This document shows positions 36,437 to 49,036 of a DNA stretch of 64,000 bases, piece after piece (within the stretch, counting starts at the first letter, position 1; each line of letters begins with the position of its first letter). The notes beneath the pieces were generated by a model that did not search any database, was not told the origin of the DNA, and saw only the letters and a program-made list of their open reading frames with translations. The position numbers were made by a program, and so were the translations under genes. The DNA is taken from positions 28,354,501 through 28,418,500 of the forward strand of contig NC_091666.1 in the NCBI RefSeq assembly GCF_042453785.1, in the 5' to 3' direction. This DNA is from Malus domestica. Lineage: Eukaryota; Streptophyta; Magnoliopsida; Rosales; Rosaceae.

Positions 36437-38000
36437 TGATACATAAAATTTGCTAAATATCGTAACTCATTTTGGTCGTGAGTTTGTTCTGTAATTTTTT
36501 TTTCCTCTGCTATTAATAGCTTACCACATGTGGTAGCAGAGTGATTGCGTTGGTAGCTTATGTATACAAGCAAATTCAGAAGACACAATGAGTTTGATAT
36601 TCAAAAAAATGTCTGTTGGTTCAGTTTTTGAATCTTTAAAAATTGTCGAATCAATTTGAATATGTAATTTTATGTTTATTGTTAGGTAAATTGTTGTTTT
36701 TTCGCTGATAAAAAGTATAGAGTTTGGCTGTGTAAATGTGTATAGTTTTATACGTTTCGTTTAGTTGACAATATGATAATGGTTGAAGTGCATTCTTTAA
36801 TGAAATGTGTTTTCTTTCCTTGATCGTGAATGTCTTTTTGGTATTTTGCAGATCGAAACAAAGTGAAAGCTTTTGACTGTGAATTTTACAACCGCTGCCT
36901 TGCTGCTTTGGTAAAGTCTCAACTTTTTGATAATATCATTTAATTTGGCCTGTAATGTTAGGGTATTGAGTTGAATGCATATGCTACATGGCATAGGTCT
37001 AACATGATTAGAACTTTAATATCATGATGTGTGATGCTAATTAAGCACAATATGAGTATCTGTACCAAGAAAGACATGAGCATCTATCTGTTCCTATTGA
37101 GTCAAGTAAGGCATTGTATGCATAAGCACAAGTCATGACTAATTAATGTCCTATTGTTGGTGCAAGATACCATTTTTTAGACCTTATATCATTTGGACCT
37201 TTAGTTATATAACAAGTTGGTGCACTGAGTTGAATAAATGGTTGATAGGTTTGGTTTCATATTTATTGGAAAAGGAAAAATGGAGACATGGGAACACAAT
37301 TATATATAGCATTGCTTATTTTTCTTGCAAGTCAAAGATGTGCCGATGGTGTTGAGGAGAATACCTAATTTAGTTTGACCGTTCTCATTTCTTTGAGTTT
37401 TGTAATTGCATTTTTAAAGCCAACATAGTTATCTAAGTTCGTTAGAATTTATGGTATTTTTTTAACAAAGTTTTAAAAGATCCTGGTCATTCCGGTTAAT
37501 TAAAGTTTTAAGATATCCGCATTCATTTAACACATGAAAATTAAGCATTTTCATAATTAAAGTTTTAAATTATCTTCATTCTGTTCAAATGCACCATTTC
37601 CTTTTTGTTTCCCTTCTCTCATCTTGCAAGCACTCATGGTGTCCATTTCCTTTTAATTTTGGTTAAGCAGGTTTTGAAATTTGTGATGATCATTTTCATA
37701 TTTCTATAAATTTTGAGAGAAAAAAGCATGTGAAAAAGCACATTAGTCTCTAGGTATAAAACACATTAGTCTAATTATGGCTAGGATAAAAAACCATGTG
37801 ATAAACTGTGGCTTGGTTACACTGCAATTTCAATTTGGGATTTGAATTTATTTACAAAATTACGATCCTTTTTAAAATTTAGAAAAGAGCATGATAAAAG
37901 ACCAATTTTCTTTACATGAACTTGAATAAAAAGTTGGCCATGAGTGAAAACCAACTAGCAAAGATTATGGTGATTCACTAATTTAAACATAAACCAGCTT
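36437..38000. other. AT-rich DNA, no gene recognised
   Basis: A possible exon at about 36852-36915 (DRNKVKAFDCEFYNRCLAAL after TTGCAG) is open but not assignable. The remainder shows no domain. Confidence 0.3.
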
Positions 38001-38014
38001 TGAGAGTTATGCTC

Positions 38015-38345
38015 ACCCATTGTTGGTTTTCCTTGCGAGCATATTTCCTACCCAAAGTTTCCCAAACTGTGTTCTCAAACCGCTGCATCGGCATATCTTT
38101 CCTACTTCTAATGGTCTTTGGTGCTAGAACATCTTCTAACTTATTCTAGAAAAATTGATTCATAAGTAAAGACACCTAAAAGCAAGTAAACAGTTTAATC
38201 GAGGCAATTCAGAAGTAGAACCAAATAAGCCACTCCAACTTTCGCATACCCTCCGGCGTGATTTAATATCAGAAACTGTCTCCTGAATTCAAGTTTTCCT
38301 AGAGCTTCTAATTGTGTGCTCCCATCGTGTCTTTCTTGGTCTACA
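38015..38345 (-). pseudogene. Unrecognised gene fragment, two segments
   Basis: On the minus strand, after a TTGTAG acceptor near 38342, one frame reads QERHDGSTQLEALGKLEFRR, then QFLILNHAGGYAKVG. A second segment at about 38020-38150 reads KTIRSRKDMPMQRFENTVWE, then TLGRKYARKENQQW. The composition is protein-like and unlike the AT-rich surroundings. I cannot name the family. Confidence 0.4.
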
Positions 38346-38600
38346 ACCAAGGACCGATTAGTGAGTGCTTCAAAAAAAGATAGTTATCACAAACAAACAG
38401 TTGATCAAGATGATGTTTTTTGTGATTTGGGTTTATAGTGCTTCTAAATGCTGTTTTAATTGAGTTTTCTGTGTTTGCTCGATTCGTTGTTGTGGATGCC
38501 TGATACGTTTTTTTTCCCTTCCTTTTGTTTGCTGTTGAGACTTTTTTTTTTTTTGGCTTTATTCTTGCTGGTTTGGGATGGTTTTTGCATCATATTTTTT

Positions 38601-38756
38601 AGGGAACTTTAACGAAAAGCACCGGGTACTGTTCACTTTAACGAAAAACCACATTTTTACACTAAAAAGTCAATCCTAGTACTATTCACTTTACCCTTTA
38701 TTTTGTCCTTATCATTAAAACTCAAAATTTTCAAGCCCTTTTCATTAGTTTTCCTT
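38601..38756. mobile_element. Small MITE (about 156 bp)
   Basis: The left end AGGGAACTTTAACGAAAAG is mirrored by the right end CTTTTCATTAGTTTTCCT. TATTTTTT-type direct repeats of 8-9 bp flank it, in low-complexity DNA. A relative occurs at 47345-47482. The length and a possible 9 bp duplication suit a Mutator-type MITE. Confidence 0.6.
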
Positions 38757-40934
38757 ATTTTTTATATGAGTTTGTTGTCCCTACTCATGACTTTGCTCTT
38801 TTCCAAGCAACCTACCACACTGTAAATCTGTAACTGAATTTGATTTGTTTGTATAGTTATATTTTCTTTGTGAGGAGATTTCTGTTTGCTGAATAAATGC
38901 TCAAGAAATTGGATCTTCAGGCTTAATTTAATTTTGGTTGGTTTTCATCATAATTCTTTTTGCTGCACTTGGATTCTTAGCAACTTGGTGGAGGAATGAT
39001 GTTAGAAAAAATTGCTTGGTGGAAAAGAACCATATAAGATGAAGGTTGAAGAAAGGGTGGCGTTTTCACATATAAGTCATTGACAATGTTACACTTCAAA
39101 GAAAAATAATTCGAACTAAATACTTCAGGAAAAACCCCAGTTGACTTTGTAATGAGAGAAGGGCACCAAAATCAATTTGAGCATAGCAAGTGGACAGACA
39201 AGGCTCTTGAACTATTTTTGTATAAAAATTATAGTTGTTGGGGTTTTTGCTAATTTACTGGAAAGAGGGAGTCATTAGGTGAGGGAGTCATTAGGTGAGT
39301 GAGCTTATGGTTTATAGAGAAGAATGAAGCTTGCCTTCTTTCTTGCTTTGATAGTTTGTATGATTGTTATATGTAGGAAGGAACTAATGGAAGGAAGATT
39401 CATATTTGAGTTTGTATGTGGATACATACATTAAAAGTGGTATGGTAATTGGATTGGGGTCTGGCCAAGCTTTTGGTATGGCCATACAGTATATAGGTCT
39501 GCAACTTGGTGCTGGTGCTTTGAAAGATATAGTCGGGATACGTACATTAAAAATAGTGTCTTTATGCTGTTAACGGTCCGTTTGGTTGAACACTATTATG
39601 TGATATGCTCTCTCTGTTTGTAAAGCAAAATAAACAGGTTGGAGTATCTTCTAATGAGCTGCTCCAATCTTTAAATGGGCTCCTGCAATCTTTTTAATTA
39701 CTCTGTTATTTCCTTTAGTTATAGGTATCTGACTTTCTGTTTAATTTCTATATATGTCGTTCCAATGGAATCAAGTGCCAAAATTAGAATAAACATCCTT
39801 TGGTCAAGTTGGACTTTTTTCCATATAATATTTGGTTCAGGGATCCCTTATACAAACATTATCTTCTTATGTATTTCAATCAAACTTGACCCTCATGGTT
39901 TAATAAGTGTGAAAACTGTGTTAACTATACAATTGGAGCGTTATAGTTTTAGTTAGTTTATTGAATCTGTTTGTTAGCGGTTGAATTCTTACTCTGAATC
40001 TCACTCATTTTTTGTAGTTTAGATTGGACTCTCATTACAGCATTGGAATCTGCTCTTGTTGCTGCGTTTTGAATAAACACTTTGGTTTGTCACTTGAACT
40101 TAAATGCATTCTTTTCCCATTCTTTCTGTTTGAGGCACCACAACTTTATGATTTTATGATTGATTGTTTGGTTTGATCGCCTTATGTTATTCGTTTAGCG
40201 TCCATAATGGCTGCCTTTGTTACATTTATGATTTATGTTTTTTGCTATAGTGTCGAAGATGTCCGGTCCCAGAAAAAGTGAACCCCATGGTCTTCGTGAT
40301 TGAATGCTGCACACCATGCTGCATATATTTTTGTTTGAACATCTATGGTTGACGACTTGCCTGCTCAAACACCACTTTTTCTGTGTTTTGCTAACTGCTA
40401 AGTGAGGTATGTAGGTTGCAGAGCATATATTTTGCCGTCTTAACTGCAGGAGCAAAATATGAGTAAACTCCAGCTTGCTTCAGTTTCATATGGAACACAC
40501 CTGGTTTTTTTCCTTTAAACAGTTGTGGTTCCAAAATTAGCTACTTGAACAAGTCTTCAACACTTATGTTTTAAATTACCTGTTGAACTATAATATTAAT
40601 TTTACTATAATTGTTTGCTTTGTGTTTTAGGTTTTTGGAATTTTGATGTTTGGTGGTTATTTTGTGTTTCGATTAAAGCGTTTGGTAATCTGTGACTCTG
40701 TTGGTGCATGATCTCAGGATTCCAAATATAGTTCTCAAACTATATCTTGGGATCCCACTTCATATGCCAATACATTTTGTAATTAGGATCCAAGAAATTA
40801 ATTGCTAATTTTTAGGGTTTTGCATAACCTGATTTCTGAGTTCGACTATGCAAATAATTATAAAATACAGTATAACCTGATTTCTTAGAGGTTTGGATTT
40901 ATGTGATCTCATCATCTCATGGTTTCTTTGTGTT
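38757..40934. other. AT-rich DNA, no gene recognised
   Basis: There are only short open frames without recognisable motifs. It possibly includes introns upstream of the EMC4 fragment. Confidence 0.4.
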
Positions 40935-41096
40935 CAGCAGAAAGCTTGGGAAGTTGCACAAGTCCCATTCAAGAATTTGGCGATGATGGTTTCATGATTT
41001 GGATGGTTGGGAGTATAGTGCATTTGTTTAGCATTGGAATCACATTTTCCGCTCTTTGGCAACCCATAAGCACCTTACATGGTGTAGGGAAGGGTA
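40935..41096 (+). pseudogene. EMC4: EMC4 (ER membrane protein complex subunit 4) fragment
   Basis: After a CAG the sequence reads QKAWEVAQVPFKNLAMM. A one-base deletion then shifts the frame, continuing GFMIWMVGSIVHLFSIGITF then SALWQPISTLHGVGK up to a GTAAAT donor. This matches the first transmembrane region of EMC4, part of the insertase for tail-anchored and multipass proteins. Other exons are not found nearby. Confidence 0.85.
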
Positions 41097-44000
41097 AATG
41101 ATTCTTATTCTGTTAATCGGTCTGTATGTGTTTCATTTTCCACTTCAACTCCTTTGTTTGGTAGTGTTATATATTGTATTCATGCAGTATAGACTAATGC
41201 TTAAATTAGATATTGCTAAAAAAGGGTCTTTATCTTCTAAATCGTTAGCTTGCTCTACCTTGAATACGTTTCGAGTTCTTTTATATAAGATTATCCCTTA
41301 TGAAGAAGTGAAATAAATAGGGTGATTCTTATATTTCTTAAGATTTGGTTCCCAAAATGATTGTGACGATGATGAAAAATGTTTATTATGTGATTTGAAG
41401 AAAAATGGTCATACACAGTAAAAGTAACTCAAACTGTGTCACTCATAGAGGGAGGGAGGGAGGGAGAGAGAGATGGATTTGGTGAGAGGAAGGCATGCGG
41501 CTTGCAGGTAGACAGAGTCATAGGGGGTGTATGATTCAAGGGAGAGAGAGAGAGGGGATTGAGTGGTGATGCTTGATTTGGGGTTAGGCGACAGCGGGAG
41601 GGAGGGCAAGGGTTGTTGCATCCGTGTCATTCAGAGGGTTGCAAGAGAGTGAGAGTGCTGCGTTCTAGGGTTTGAGAGTTGGTTTCGAGAAAGTGAGGGG
41701 GCCGGAGTAGGGTTAAGGCTTGAGCTGGGTTTGTGGAATGGGGCTGGATTAGTTACAGACGGAGAAGGGAATGAGGATGTGGAATGTCAGGGAGACTAAG
41801 GGAGAGGGAGGTCTGCCAAAAATTGGGATTAATGTTGAGGGGATTGTAGGACAAACAGGAGGTTATGCCGCCTCTGAGATAGAGATAGATAGAGACGGAG
41901 ACAGAGCGAGAGATGGAGGGATTTCAGGGATTTGCAAATTCTTCCCCTTGCTGCCTGTTCTGTTCTGATTTGAAGATTTCTCAAGTGGCTATAATTTGAT
42001 GGTAGGTTGGTTTAAAGCAGTTCCAAAATATGGGATCATTTGGGATATGTTCCCCTCTCTCTACATCTCAGATCTCTGCAGTTTCACAAATTAGGGTCAC
42101 AAATTTCTCTCTGACTTCTAGTTTTTGAATTTATGCTCAGTTTTTTGTTTGTTGAGATTTTCGGCCTATGGTCTGATTGACGTTGGGTTTACTCGAGTTT
42201 ACAGGTCTGTGTGCAGCAAGCAAAATCCGTTCATTCATATGAGCTTCTTGGGCCTCTTTTACCTTCACAGCAGCTTACCTACCTGGGTAAGTAATCTTAA
42301 ATTGATTTCTTGATTTCTATTGTTGAATGTTTATATTAAATTGATTCCTTCCAGCTTATTTTCGTCTGCAGCTTTTCTTTTGGCTCCAGAATACCATATG
42401 GAGACATATCATCTTTCTCTTCTCTCTCTCTGTCTTTCTCTCTTTATGAGCGTTGTCTTTCTTTCTTTAGTTGCGCACCATCAGGGATTGTAGTTACATC
42501 TTTTCTTTTTGCTATATTTCTTTTACCTTTGAGTATTATGAAGATGGGATTTTAGACTCATCAACGACAAAAAAAATTGCTTTCATTTTATAGGAGTGAA
42601 AGATTTGATTTTTCATGCACTTATCTTTTAATTTTATTTGTTTATTTAGTTTTCCCAATATTTTGGGTGGAATTCTACCCCATGCATTTGGGTTTTAGTC
42701 TTTTCTAGGCCAGTTGCTAGAAAAAAAGGCGTTCTAGAGAGAGAGAGAGAAGACGGCTTGAAAAATTTAGTATCTTGAAGTGATAAAGCAAAGAGATTTC
42801 CAAAGCTAATCAAATTGTTATCGTCAGCTTGCTCTCTTAATTGATGTTATAATGCATTTTGAAGTTTAAATTATAGATTCATTTTCTGTAGCAAACCTTG
42901 ATTTATCAGTGTATAGAAAAAATTATCAATTCATTTCAGTTTAAATATTTCTGAAAAGTTAGAGATGGTTTTATTAGTTTCAAATTATATACTACTGAAA
43001 AGTTTAACATCTGCTGAGCAAGTTGAGCATTTGTAAATTAGCCAAATTATAGGGCCATGTGCAGTTGTTCTGTTTAAAACTTCTTTTTTTCATGAGTTTT
43101 TATTAAGCTTTGTGACTTTTTTTTTGTATCTGTTGATTTCTAAATTACTATAATTAAGAACAAGATTAGTGAATTTATAATTTGCTGCTTAGCTTAACAC
43201 GATTCTTGAATAAAATTTGAGTCTTGGTTAAAGTTAGGTCATATTTTTAAGAATCGTAAAAACTAAGGAAATTTTCTGGGTATCTCCTATTCAACTTTTG
43301 TTGGCAAATTGGTCTTTGCTAATCAATGTTATTTTTGGGTGCTAACTGTTTTGGTCTTTATAAATTTTGGTAGCGGTGATTTCTTCTACACTTATGATGT
43401 GACAACGTTGTGTAATGATTGTAGGTTTTTGAAAATTTTGAGCTTCACAAACTGTGGAAAAAGAAACAAGTTTTGCTGAAATCAATTTAAAGGCACAATA
43501 ACAAATGTATAAAAAAATCTATTGGATGATGTAATTTGGTTTGGATTTGTAAATTATGCTTTTCAATGTGGATTAATTGTTTAAGTAATTTTAGATTATG
43601 CTAATTGTCTGTTCTCTATTCTACTTATTTTGTGTTTTCCAGCTATTTTTCTGTAATTACCTTTTGTTTATATTATAGGACAGGTTTGTAATTATTATTT
43701 TGATAATTTTTTCTCCTTTCTCTCTTTTTGATACTTTGCATATGTATTCACTTGGAAAAAATACTTTAGTCTAAATGATATTAATGTTGCAGGATATATT
43801 TTCTTTTGGAGCCATAAAATCTGCAACAGATTTCCAAGAATACAATCATTGTATTACAATGAGGTTGGCGTTTCAGCGCTTGACTTTGGTTACAAAAATA
43901 ACACTGCAGTGTACCATACAAAAGTTTTTTTCCTTCCCTTTTGCCACTTTTTTGGAACATTAGTTACAAAATATGTTTAGAGCATAGATGTGAAATTTAC

Positions 44001-44792
44001 AGGATGGGTTAGTAAGTTAATTAGTTAATTTGATTCGCAATGGATATGAGTTATTGTGATTTGCAGAGATAGACTAAAGACTTAAAGAAAACAATGTTTG
44101 TTTTGAGTACTTCTCATGTCATTGAGGCACAAATGTTGTTCCTGCATTAATTAATTTTTTTATATCGAAATTGAATAAATTTAATTTTCCTTGATATCCA
44201 AATGTATTAAAGTAATTTTGATTGAAGTTTGTTTGTCTGCTTTCCAAGATTCATCTTTTGGTTACCAGATATCTCACTTTGTTTATGGTTTGCTTTTTTT
44301 AAGTTAACTAAAACTGAGGCTTTTTATTCTGTGTTTTCAGGACTTCATTCACCCTTTACAAGTCAACCCTGCAATACCAAAGTACAAGAGAAACAAAGAT
44401 TAGAGGTAATTTTTGCTCTAACTTGGAATAGTTTCTAAGATTTGTATTGTGCAATTGTCCAGCGTTAACTACTAAATCGATTAAAAAACATTCTGTAGGG
44501 GCTGCGCTGCCATTCAATTACCTATGGAATTTATAACATGCAATTAGTTTCTTTTTAGTTGAGTTCAAATAATGTTGATGGCGCTGTTATAAAGCTCTTT
44601 TTTTTATAGTTAGGTTGAAAATCTTATCGATATATTCTTTATTTAGTTGGTCCAATTTGTAACATATGAGATTGTTTTGTTTGATGTTTCAATCAAATTT
44701 TGATCCTTTTTTTTGTGTGAAATTATAATGGAATTGCAAGTCAAGTATATCTTAAGATTCTTGGTTGCATACCCACCTTCCCACAACTATTA
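41097..44792. other. AT-rich DNA with GA-rich tract, candidate exons only
   Basis: 41445-41930 is GA-rich, like a plant 5' leader. After TTACAG at about 42205 an open exon-like segment reads VCVQQAKSVHSYELLGPLLP then SQQLTYL before GGTAAGT. Around 43840 another reads LYYNEVGVSALDFGYKNN. None is assignable to a family. Confidence 0.3.
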
Positions 44793-45143
44793 GGGCTAGT
44801 TTGGTATTGCTGTGCTTTGAAAAAAAGCTGCTGTGAGAATAAGCGGATGTGAAATAAATCAGCAGAGCGTTTGGTAAACTTTTTTGTAAAAGTGCTTTTG
44901 GAAAAAAAAGCAGTCTGACAGGGGGTCTTTTCATTAAAGGAGCATTGTAGCCCCGTGTGCTTTGAAAAAAAACCAGTTTTCCAAAGCTACAAATAGCAGC
45001 TTCAGCTTTTTCATTTGATTTCAGCTTATTATCACAGCAGCTTCCAAAATAAGCCCCTTTTTTCAGTTTACCAAACACCTAAAACCCTAACAGCTTTTTT
45101 TCATAGGTGCTTTTTTTTAAGCACCTCACTCCCAAACTAGGTC
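44793..45143. mobile_element. hAT-like MITE (about 350 bp)
   Basis: The ends GGGCTAGTTTGG and CCAAACTAGGTC are inverted repeats of the type seen in plant hAT MITEs. The interior has 'AGCTGCTGTG', poly-A/T runs and 'GCAGCTTC' blocks. No clear 8 bp duplication could be read. Confidence 0.55.
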
Positions 45144-45305
45144 TTAGTCTCTTGATTGGATGGATATTTATAATTTTTTGGATCTACGGTTACAATGCTT
45201 TTTATAATTTCCTAGATCTATCATTTTTGTTCATTCATGATTATGTTGAATGTTTTTCAGGTTAAATGTGTCTTATTCATGTAGTTAATGCTGGTGCATT
45301 CAAGT

Positions 45306-45334
45306 CCCGCGGCATCGCGCGGGCTTATTACTAG
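45306..45334 (+). mobile_element. Helitron-type 3' terminus
   Basis: A GC-rich hairpin CCCGCG-GCATCG-CGCGGG (45306-45323) stands alone in AT-rich DNA. It is followed 7 bp later by CTAG and then T. Plant Helitrons end in a short hairpin about 10 nt before CTRR and insert between A and T. The 5' end (TC...) could not be located, so the element's length is unknown. Gene fragments in the same orientation lie upstream. Confidence 0.7.
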
Positions 45335-46345
45335 TTGTTGCTAGAATCAGAACAATCTATGCTTTTCGTGAAAAAATACCAATTGAAGTCAAATATCAAT
45401 TGAGGTCAAAACAATCTATGCTTTTCGTGAAAAAATACCAATTGAAGCAGGGGATTTTTTTTTTCAAACAACAAAGAGCTAGGTCAAATATTCAAACAAA
45501 TGAATTTGAGCATGTTTCCCATCTCTTCTCGACATAAAATAACACGAAAACAACGGGTTCGGATCAACACGTTAATAAGTCGGGTCATTATCAGATCACC
45601 TATTAAAATAACAAATATAACACATAAACGACCCAAAATTGAACACAGAATCTCGAGGGCATTGGGTGAATGTTATTAAAAGTTTAGTTCATATCTCCAA
45701 AAGTATGTTACTCTACATTCTCACTACCATCCTTTTATAATCTCCAAGAGTGTTTATGTGGCGGTTCTCTTTTTAATTTGTTCTGGTTCTATCATGTCCC
45801 TAATTTTTTGGTTCCTACGTTCTCATTACAACATGTCAAGCTAATTAAGTACGGCTCAATTGTGCCTCGTGTCGTGCTCGTGTTAACTCATTCAATAAAC
45901 AAGATGGGTCGGCCCATCTCATATTTGAAACCTTTAGCCTAGCGCAACCCAGACCAGATATCTAATTATACTTGTGTCAGTTTGCCATGTTAGATTGAGA
46001 TTGCTTGTCTTTTTACTTTGTTTTTAATTGAAAATAGATACTCAATATAATCTAAACTACTTATTAATAGAATCTTTTTTATCAATCAAAAGAGAGTGAA
46101 ACAATTATTTAGTCTTCTATCACAAAAAAAAAATGATGGACAATAATGTATTTAATATTAAAATACAAAAACCTCTTACTCCTACTCTCACCCACATTCT
46201 CTCTCCCTCCCTCCTTCCTTCCCATTTTAAGAACAAAATAAAAATGCTTATGTTAATGCTATAATAACATTGAGGCTCTGTCAACAATTATTTTTCTAAA
46301 AATGACAATCATATTTTTATTTTTCCTATTCTAACCTTTCTTCTA
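45335..46345. other. Intergenic AT-rich DNA
   Basis: A short direct repeat (CAATCTATGCTTTTCGTG, then AAAAAATACCAATTGAAG) occurs at about 45350 and 45410. No gene is seen. Confidence 0.4.
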
Positions 46346-46361
46346 ATACACAATATTTACA

Positions 46362-46526
46362 GTCATTTAGTACTACGGTCTAGTGGTATTACTATTCACT
46401 TGTTAGTGAGAGGTCTTAGATTAAATTCTCGCTAAAGGCGAATTTCAACCACATTATTGCTAGCCCATTGTAAGGCTCAACCCACTTCTTCCCTTTAATG
46501 TAGAAAATATTGTTTCTTAAAAAAAA
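46362..46526 (+). mobile_element. tRNA-derived SINE with 16 bp target duplication
   Basis: The element begins at about 'GTCATTTAGTACTACGG', has a box-A-like GTCTAGTGGTA, a decayed box B in 'GGTCTTAGATTAAATTCTCG', and ends in oligo(A). ATACACAATATTTACA flanks it at 46346-46361 and 46527-46542. It has no coding capacity. Relatives lie on the minus strand at about 48000-48160 and 63620-63850. Confidence 0.85.
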
Positions 46527-46738
46527 ATACACAATATTTACAATATATGGACAAACTAATAATTATGTAATATATTTAAAAAATTAAAACAATATGTCCA
46601 CGTTAGAAAAACTGTCCCATTATTGGCTCATCTTTTATAAATATATTTTTTTAAAATTTTAAAAACTAATTACATTTTTTTAATAAATAAACAAAAATAA
46701 ATAAATAAATGAAATTGTTCATCTGCTAGTTTATATTA

Positions 46739-47205
46739 GAGTAAATTGTAGCTATGGTCTCTTAACTTTAACTCAATTGGAGCAATGGTCCCTCAACTAA
46801 AAATTCATTACCATTGGTCCCTCAACTCATCAAAACGTGTAGTTATGGTCCCTCAACTAAAAATTCATTACCATTGGTCCCTCAACTTTAATTCAACTGG
46901 AGAAATGATCTCTTAACTTTAACCCAATTGTAGCAATGGTCCTTCCAACATAACTCGTTTTGACAAAAAATTTGACGTAGTTGACGAAAATGACCATAAT
47001 TACACACCTTGATGAGTTGAGGGACCCTAATTATATGAATGGTTATTCCAACGCAACTTATTTTGACAAAATTTTGACGAAATTGATGAAAATGACTATA
47101 GCCACACATTTTGATAAGTTGAGAGACCAATGATAATAGATTTTTAGTTCATGGACCATTGCTCCAATTTGATTAAAGTTGAAGGACCATTGCTACAATT
47201 TACTG
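46739..47205. mobile_element. Mutator-type MITE, 467 bp
   Basis: The terminal inverted repeats are (G/C)AGTAAATTGTAGC with subterminal 'CCAATTGGAGCAATGGTCC'-like blocks. TTTATATTA (9 bp) is duplicated at 46730-46738 and 47206-47214. Inside, 'ATGGTCCCTCAACTAAAAAT' plus 'TCATTACC' is repeated in tandem. Confidence 0.85.
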
Positions 47206-47214
47206 TTTATATTA

Positions 47215-47560
47215 ACAACTATTGTTACCAATACCATCACCGATTGACTGTTATGCATGGATTGGTGTTCCCGGACCGATTGATTGTTATGCATGGATTA
47301 GTGTTCCCAGACCACCAATGTGATTGAAGACTTATTTAAAAGATAGGAGTTTTAATGAAAAACTCACGGTATTGTTCATTTTAACGAAAAACCATATTTT
47401 TACACTAAAAAATCAATCCTGGTAGTATTCACTTTATTGTTAAAACTCAAAGTTTTCAAAACCATTTTCATTAGTTTTTCTTATAAAGAATTGGCAGCGA
47501 TGTTGAGCTACTTGGAGTCTAGAATCTGGCAAGAAACAAGAATTGCACTTTGGTAGATTG
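47215..47560 (+). pseudogene. Relic NBS-LRR fragment, interrupted by a MITE
   Basis: ACAACTATTGTTACCAATAC matches the DNA just after the P-loop of the intact gene at about 50502. 'GACTGTTATGCATGG' follows in two tandem copies 36 bp apart, then 'GTGATTGAAGACTTATT'. After a MITE at about 47345-47482, 'TCTGGCAAGAAACAAGAATTG' resembles the region just past kinase-2. The kinase-2 motif itself is deleted. It is a decayed paralogue of the resistance gene 2.7 kb downstream. Confidence 0.75.
47345..47482. mobile_element. MITE related to the 38601 element
   Basis: It shares 'GTTCATTTTAACGAAAAACC', 'TTTTTACACTAAAAAATCAA' and 'CATTAGTTTTTCTTA' with the 38.6 kb copy. It lies inside the relic NBS fragment. 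Confidence 0.6.
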
Positions 47561-47979
47561 ATACAACTATAATCATTTGTTGGAATCTTAAATTGGAAAG
47601 TAGGAGATTTATAGAAACATGGAACTAAAAGTAGTTGAGTCTACGCTCAGGGCACCTAGATTTATGTTCTGCTCAAAGTCCCCAAATAAGGGAGCGAAAC
47701 CCTTTCAGTTAAAATCAGATAAAATGATCAAATTGAGTTTCGAATTCGTGGACTGAAAAATGACTATTGAAAAGAGAAATAGAGTTATTTGATGATTGGG
47801 TTAACATAATAGAATAAAGAGAAAACATTGCTTTCATGCTTTATTATTGCTTCTGCTGAATTAAATGCATTTTGATTTTACCCTATCAAGCTAGTAGCTC
47901 ACCCATGACTAGTGTTAAATTAGAGACTTAAAGGCAGTTGGTTTTATGGATGTTTGAAAAAGTAGTTGGTTTTACAGAG

Positions 47980-48165
47980 GGTTTTTTTTTTTTTTTTTTT
48001 TTTTTAAACAAACGTTATTATTTACAGTTATATTAAAGGGAGGGATGAACTAAGTTTCACAATAGATTAGTGATAATGTAGTTCAAATTCACCTTTAACG
48101 AGAATCAGACCAAAGACGACTCACTAATAAGTAAAAAAAAATATACTAAACTGTAGTACTAAGTA
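47980..48165 (-). mobile_element. tRNA-derived SINE, minus orientation
   Basis: A run of about 26 T at 47982-48005 is the complement of an A tail. The body contains 'GTTCAAATTCACCTTTAACG', the complement of the SINE body at 46362. No clean target duplication was found. Confidence 0.65.
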
Positions 48166-48296
48166 ATAAGTTACTAGGACCTCACCTCGTTAATTATTGT
48201 TGGCGAGCAAAATACAACCTACGCTGTTTCAGTTTCACGGTATACAAAATGCCAAAAGTATTGGTCTTTCTTTTTTCTAGTCAAACAAATAGTATT

Positions 48297-48850
48297 GGTC
48301 TTTGTCTCGTGCCTTCAATTATTGTCCAATTTTCATAAATTATAATCGGTCTTTCTTTTTTAATCAAACAAAAAGTAATGGTCTTTGTCTCATGCCTTCC
48401 ATTATTGTCCAATTTTTTAATCAAACAATGGTATTGGTCTTTGTCTCATGCCTTCAATTGTTTTCCAATTTTCATAAATTATAATCTTCATCTTTTTCTC
48501 CGTCTCATACTTGATATTTTCATCGAGTTTATTGACACAGGAGTCCAACAATACCGTAAGTTATAGCTTAATGCGATTGAAGCATATCATTGCTACTCTT
48601 TTGTGAGCTCTCATATGCCCCAGAGTATGTTCTTCCAATTGTTTCTAATTCTAAATTGAATTTCTCTAATTTTACTTGTTTCTCCGTTGGATCGAATGAG
48701 AATAGATAAGAGCGAGCTCCAATCCCTTCGTCTCATATTTGATATTTTTATTTTCATTGACAAAGGAGGAGACCAACAATAACGACTCAGAGCAACTGAA
48801 GCATATCATTGCAACTTTTTTGTGAGCTTCCACATGCCCCAGGGTATGTT
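48297..48850 (+). repeat. Imperfect tandem duplications upstream of the resistance gene
   Basis: 'GGTCTTTGTCTCATGCCTTC' with following 'CCAATTTTCATAAATTATAA' occurs three times (about 48297, 48381 and 48437). A longer block of about 130 bp, with 'GAAGCATATCATTGC' and 'ATGCCCCAG', occurs at about 48501-48632 and 48729-48850. These lie 1.0-1.6 kb upstream of the NBS-LRR start. Confidence 0.65.
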
Positions 48851-49036
48851 ATTCTGCACTCTTACTACCATATCTAATATCCTTCTGGAAATTTTCTGAA
48901 AGAAAGTAAGGGCTTATGAGCTACATCTGACTTTTGTTTCACTTTTTTTCTTCTTATTATATATGTAATTCAGATTCTGAGCACTCATCATTAAACACAA
49001 GACTTCAAATTCGATTTCTTCCTCAACAATTACATA

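Noticed and set aside
44752..45078. Minus-strand 108-residue ORF
   Set aside because: It coincides with the hAT-like MITE and has no domain.
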